DNA of 64,000 nt from Sympetrum striolatum (taxonomy: Eukaryota > Arthropoda > Insecta > Odonata > Libellulidae), in NCBI GenBank assembly GCA_947579665.1, contig OX388348.1:9982001-10046000 (forward strand), given 5' to 3'. Below are positions 58,960 to 64,000 of the stretch, piece by piece. Within the stretch, counting starts at the first letter, position 1. Every line of letters starts with the position of its first letter. The notes under the pieces are model-generated. The model saw only the letters and a program-made list of their open reading frames with translations. It was not told where the DNA came from and did no database searches. The translations under genes were made by a program, and so were the position numbers.

Positions 58960-59611
58960 CCCCAACCCACTTGTTGAGATTTTTGAAAAACATCGCGAGT
59001 TTCCATAGTTTCCCTTTTACATTCCATAGTTGTGACCATATTATTAGTTTTAATGAGACAACTCGCGATGGCCACATAACACACATCTCCTCAGGGTCCC
59101 ACGCCTAAGTAATATACGCAAGATATTTGCGAGAAGAGACCGGAATAAACATTTTGGAATACATATCCCTAATTACAGGAAGGGTGAAAGACTTGAGACG
59201 TTGGAATTTCAAAATTTTCATGGAATATAAGAATAGATCCTCTAATAGCCGTCTACGAAGGTGTGACGCGGGTTCTTATTTCTTCACAGCGTCGACAGCA
59301 AATGGTATAATCGTTAGGGTCGCTGTCATACTCTCACCTTCTTAATAGGTTAGCAAAATGTCGTCACCTATGGGTCCACACGCCTAAAATATATTTCCTC
59401 TAAAATGTTCTCGAAGAATTAATTTCATGAGAGCCCCTTTCACGCCTAAGTAATATACGCAAGATATTTTCGAGAAGAGCCCGGAATACATATCCGTAAT
59501 GTTGCGACCATATTAATAGTTTTAATGAGACAACGCGCGTCGGACACGACCCCTTGTTGCGATTTTTGAAAAACATCGCGAGTTTCCATAGTTTCTCTTT
59601 TACATTCCATA
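58960..59611. repeat. Diverged duplicate of the inner TIR
   Basis: A second copy, lower in identity, of the block at about 59,560-60,000. It repeats TTTTTGAAAAACATCGCGAG, the TTTTAATGAGACAACTCGCG block, CACGCCTAAGTAATATACGC and TTTCTTCACAGCGTCG in the same order. The right end is therefore about 0.6 kb longer than the left. Confidence 0.8.
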
Positions 59612-60533
59612 GTTGTGACCATATTATTAGTTTTAATGAGACAACTCGCTATGGGGACATAACACACATCTCCTCATGGTCCCACGCCTAAGTAATAGAC
59701 GCAAGATATTTTCGAGAAGAGCCGGGAATACATATCCGCATTTACGTGAAGGGTGAATGACTTGGGACGTTGGGATTTTAAAATTTTCATGGAAAATAAG
59801 AATAGACCCTCTAATAGCCTACGTAGAAGGTGTGACGAAGGCTTTTATTTCTTCACAGCGTCGCCACCTAACGATATAACCAGCGCTGTCTCACCGCCTT
59901 AGCAAAACGTCATATCCTCTCCGGCTCAATACGCCTAAAATATATTTTCTCTAAATTATTCTCGAGAAGTTTATTTCATAAGGGCCCTTGTAATACTCTC
60001 CATGTTAATAGGTAAGTTATTTTCTTGCAATCACTCAAATGAATTTTAATATTATTTGTTACAAGTCTCGATGATTGTCAGTTCTTTTATACGCCTTTAA
60101 CCGGAATTATTTCATTTATCTTGTTTTAGTTTTGAAAAGTACCAAATGTAGTTCAATCTCCTATACTACGTTAATTATTTAAAGTATATTTCAATGTATT
60201 TGCATTCTAGCTTTCAATTCAAGATATTAATTCAAGATTTTTAAGCATATTTCAATGTATTTGCATACAAATTCAGGATTTTAATTCTAAATTTTAATTC
60301 AAGATTTTTAAGTATATTTCAATGTATTTGCATGCCGATTCAAGATTTTAATTCTAAATTTTAATTCAAGATTTTTTTTTTCCACAATGGGTTGGGTTGG
60401 GGGGATGGGGATGGGGGAGGAGGTGGGGGAGGGGTGGGGGAGGTCGGGGAGGGGGTGGGGGAGGGTGGGGGTATTGCTTAAGCCTGTTACGTAATTTCTT
60501 AATCACCATCGCCAAGGTAGGGCTTATACTACT
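59612..60533 (-). repeat. Right terminal inverted repeat (about 922 bp)
   Basis: Inverted partner of 48,969-49,904, ending GGCTTATACTACT. The small length difference is mostly in the homopolymer runs and AT arrays. Confidence 0.92.
60389..60471. repeat. G-rich block in right TIR
   Basis: About 83 bases of G runs (3-6 G) with A/T spacers, able to form several G-quadruplexes on the plus strand. It lies 62 bp from the element tip. Confidence 0.85.
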
Positions 60534-60539
60534 CAAGGC
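60534..60539. repeat. Right target-site duplication CAAGGC
   Basis: Perfect copy of 48,963-48,968, directly after the right tip. Confidence 0.9.
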
Positions 60540-61347
60540 AATAATTCCAGCAATGAGATAGAATAATAATTATAATGGTATTTGCCAAAGCACTGGTACA
60601 CTTGATAAATATTAGAGCAGAAAACTTAAAATATGCGAGAAACTGATTGATTAATCCGAAAAGCCAGAATGAGGTCAAAATACCTGTCTTAGAATGTCTA
60701 GACTGCTGTCCTTCAAGACATCTAGCGAGAGAGACCGCCAGTTGTCTTTTGAAAACACCACACTAACGCCAACTGTTGACTTGAAAAAGGGGAAATAGTG
60801 AGTCCACGCGCTAACTTCGAATTAGGTCGTTAAATCCAATCACAAAGCTTGTCCTTTGTGCTCAATGAAGTATCGGAAGGCCCTCCGTCCACGAGGCTTC
60901 GCGTCAAAGACGCGTACGCGTGGCGTAGCTTGTCGCGACGTGACGATTACGCCCGTTTTCTGTACACGAAGCGTACCGAAGAACTAAACCACATGTTGCT
61001 TTACCATGGCAATGGAACTACTGTTGTGACAATGTGGATACTGATGAACCCAAGGCAATGGAAGTATTGTAGTTAGGGAAACACCGCTAGGTACGCCGCG
61101 TTGGCTCTTGAAATGGCGGCTCGACTATTTTCAAAGTATTTTCGTAGTGTTTTCGAAGTGGGAAAACAGGGGGTTCTTCAATAAAAAATCTGGTACAAGA
61201 CTGTGCTTTTTAGTTAACTTCAAATCTCGAACGATATCGTTAACATCTTCTTGAGGCAAGGAATGAGGCGCATTTTAACAGCTTTATTTCAAATTTTTGT
61301 TCAAAAGTTGTGTCAACAGAAATTGTTTCTTTTTTTCTTTACTTTCA
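60540..61347. other. Interval right of the element, within the older repeat gene
   Basis: Joined to the left flank in the empty site. Frame 60,849-61,076 (plus) is CpG-rich but unlike any family I know. Confidence 0.35.
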
Positions 61348-61660
61348 TCAGACCCTAAAGCTATCTTCATCTAATGTCACGTGTGCTTTGGTTCGGACAA
61401 TTCTTCGCCATGTGGAACTGGTCTCATTCAAGGGGTGCACCACTGAGTGTTTTAATTTTGACAAAATCCCTTTCATGTTTGTAAAGCAGAAATAAATGTC
61501 CGACCAGTGATCTTTGGGTTCCCTCCAAATCATAGCAAATGGGCGATTTTTCCAAGCAGTGAGAAGCCTAGAGCACGATAAACAACAGACAGGGCCTGCT
61601 TGTTCTCCCATTTTACATACTAAGTTCATAACACCTTTTTACGTAGGAGCATTTGGGACT
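61348..61660 (-). pseudogene. Repeated arthropod gene of unknown function, N-terminal part
   Basis: Encodes FAMIWREPKDHWSDIYFCFT followed by NMKGILSKLKHSVVHP. This is a highly recognisable segment of the same multicopy family as 47,780-48,760. Other arthropod copies place this WREPKDHxSDCYFC segment in the N-terminal half. The order on the minus strand (61.6 kb, then 48.7 to 47.8 kb) fits one ancestral copy split by the Polinton-like insertion. Confidence 0.65.
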
Positions 61661-63840
61661 TGAGCGTCACTTCACCACAAACATGACTAAAATCGTTAGG
61701 ATGATTTCACAAAGTGGGAAATTTGTAACTAACTATTAATTAAAACAAATAAAGCTATAAATATGCAATACGCAATAAGTAGATACATGAGCACTCAGAA
61801 TGACGTGTTGACTTCTATAACTCAACTGGCATCGTTCTGATGAATGTGTGTTACACAAGGTCGCATATGTTGTACAGTGTTGCCAGTGCTCCCACACAAA
61901 TTCAATAAATAATATTTAAAATATGAAGTAATATGAAACCTGCACAATAGTCCATCTGAGTTGGTTCATTCGGTTCTATCATATTTACAATTCTCTAGAG
62001 CTTTTACATGACAATAGGCAAATTGACAAAATAACGTTTTAAAATCTTTTATAAAATTTAAATTACAAAAAAACTGTGGGTGATGGAGAAATTCCAAATG
62101 CATATTTGAAAACAGGATAAAAAACTGCATCAAGTGTAGTACTCGTGAGACAAAAGTCAGGTTGACCAGTGAGATTATGCCACAAACAATTTTTTTAACA
62201 TTTCATAGGTTAAAATTCTATTAGCTTCTAAGAACTTCCTTTATTCGTCACGGAATACCACAAAGTGTTGGCCAAAACCATCGACGTCTTTTGAAATATT
62301 TCTCATAGGAACGTTAATTTTTAGAAATGGTTTACAACGGAAAAGAATTAAGCTACTTTTTGGTGAAATCAGAGTAACTTTACTGTGAAAAATGTTAGTT
62401 TGGCCACGAATGGTGAATGATCGCATGATATTGCAAATTGAGTATATTCTGTGTTAATATTCACGTTTTCAATGGAGGAATCAGCTGAAAGAGCGCTTTC
62501 ATTTTAGAATTCCATTTTATGTTGAAAAAATTAATTCTAAATTCATTCACTTCAGCTCTCCATTATATTAAATCACGAAAAGAACACGGTCGAATATGAT
62601 TTATGCGAAAGGAAAGTTTAAAGCTGATTATGAAACGATCGGTGGACGTTATATGCAATAATTAGGCAGCGATTACTTGGGAATTCAAGGAAAACAGAGG
62701 ACAGTTTTGAATTCATTTGAAACAATCGGTTTCTGTCCTTCTTATACATGTTGGGTGTTTAGAGAAGACGATTCCGCTCAAATACGAGAAATTATGGATT
62801 CTATAAATAAATTCAACAAAATTTATTTCGTAGAAACTTGGAATTTGTGAGGGAAATGTGAGAGAAATTCTCTGATAGAACCAGATATGAAGTGTAAAAG
62901 TTTCTGAAATTGATTCCAGTAATTATAAAGTAAATTTCTAAAGTCTGGAAACCTTATTTTTCCAGAAGTGAACTATGGAAATAGTGAACATTAATTATTC
63001 AGAGCACTGGAATCTTTAAGATTAGAGTATCTTTAGGGAATGCTTTTGTTTTATCTTTAAATGTTTTCGAAACTCACGCTTTATCCGTACTCCTGTCGGT
63101 TGGAAATAAAAGAAGAGCAAAATTCTTTATTAGTAATGTTTACATTATAAAACTAAAACATAAATTATTATTGCTATGGTCAAATGTTTGAATTTGTCAG
63201 TCATTGTCAGACAGTAATTAATCGTCAGCTGGTTTTATACTTTCGAAAATTCATTCTTTTTAAAAGTATTAGTACCAAAAGGTGGTCTTGGAATTATGTT
63301 AGGAAGTTATAATTAGTTAAGTTAAAACCAACGCTTTCAATGATTTATTAATAAGCAAAAAGATTAAGATATACTTTGAGAGTTACTTAACTCAACAAAT
63401 TCGCTGTGAAAACTGTAATGCTACGTTTTTTTTCTTTTCTTTATAAATAGCGATTTTCAGAGAATAGAACTAATATCTAAAGTTACCCTAAAATGCCATA
63501 AAATTATGTCTGTAAATGCTATTTGGCAATTTAGGTATAACAAGTTTATGATAAAGTATTATTTTATTTCACGTGTCTATGTTTCTGTTTTGAGATAGAC
63601 ATTTTGAAACCAAGAATTGAGTGCTCATTAATCTAAGAATTAGATTACTTGTCGAACGCATAGAAAGAATGAAAGTGCTAGATGAAAATAGAGATCAATG
63701 GACATGATTCAATTATGCGAACTTGAAATACACCACTAATGTAGCTTTAATCTGTGAGTATCCATTTATCAGTGTAGATTTCATTCTGAGACAGCCATTT
63801 TTAGTGTTTTAAAAGTCCGTCACTTTAAATTCTTGAATCG
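61661..63840. other. Gene-poor right flank
   Basis: AT-rich. No supported gene, RNA or repeat boundary. Confidence 0.45.
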
Positions 63841-63845
63841 TAAAA

Positions 63846-63922
63846 ATAATATATATATATATAAAATAATAATATATATAATAATAATAAAATATATAAA
63901 ATATATATATATATATATAAAA
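63846..63922. repeat. AT microsatellite
   Basis: Runs of (TA)n and (AATA)n, low complexity. Confidence 0.9.
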
Positions 63923-64000
63923 TCGTCTTTAGGAAGAGAGAAATACAGTGCAGAATTACACCAAACGAATCTAATTATTTAATGTTTTATGCGAAAGAAT

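Larger units (their letters stand above)
48969..60533. mobile_element. Polinton/Maverick-like element, 11.6 kb
   Basis: Complete insertion with inverted repeats starting AGTAGTATAAGCCC, 6-bp duplication CAAGGC on both sides, and a protein-primed family B DNA polymerase gene. The 5'-AG ends, 6-bp duplication and polymerase are the diagnostic trio of Polintons. Known Polintons are usually 15-20 kb and also carry a retroviral-type integrase, packaging ATPase, cysteine protease and capsid genes. None of these is visible here. The near-identical ends and open polymerase frame indicate a young insertion. It is either a deletion derivative mobilised in trans or a minimal lineage. Precise removal restores ...AAATACAAGGCAATAATTC... 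Confidence 0.9.

Noticed and set aside
60849..61076. 75-codon CpG-rich frame right of the element
   Set aside because: No recognisable domain or splice context. It may be the promoter region of the decayed repeat gene.

Overview
The window looks like AT-rich, intron-bearing arthropod DNA, most likely insect. It holds scattered exons of animal genes: a gastrulation-defective-like trypsin-fold protease and a Dpr-interacting-protein (DIP)/IgLON-type Ig cell-adhesion protein. These sit in a dense layer of arthropod transposons. I cannot name the species.

Layout. 0-12.4 kb: relic of a P/THAP9-like transposase, a hAT MITE, a young tRNA-derived SINE with a 16-bp duplication, gd-like protease exons on the minus strand (9.36 to 3.6 kb) hosting a decayed piggyBac copy and a palindromic 17-bp-repeat element, then a Ty3/gypsy 3' end and a G-rich hAT-like MITE. 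9.9-25.7 kb: three copies of a family whose body is built from tRNA B-box-like modules (one inverted), linked in one copy to an RTE-type LINE on the minus strand. Also here are a 982-bp inverted-repeat DNA transposon with an 8-bp duplication, two SINEs and a CR1-like LINE relic. 28-36.6 kb: several copies of another tRNA-like SINE, a pogo-like DNA transposon (TA duplication) and a probable solo LTR. 39.3-44.1 kb: three 3' exons of the DIP-like gene on the minus strand. 45.0-47.6 kb: 5'-truncated LINE with reverse transcriptase and RNase H.

The most interesting object is 48,969-60,533, an 11,565-bp Polinton/Maverick-like element. It has terminal inverted repeats of about 0.93 kb beginning 5'-AG and is flanked by a perfect 6-bp duplication CAAGGC. 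It interrupts an older repeated gene whose two halves lie on either side. Inside are an uninterrupted 1,540-codon protein-primed family B DNA polymerase reading frame, a 269-codon unknown gene, and a 177-residue acidic protein split over three exons. I can find no integrase, packaging ATPase, protease or capsid gene. The polymerase carries a Vsr-like endonuclease motif between its exonuclease and polymerase motifs, three 27-bp repeats lie just upstream of its start, and both termini carry a long G-rich/C-rich block.

The polymerase could copy the element from its ends. Mobilisation would need a missing integrase, presumably from a complete relative. That is inference.
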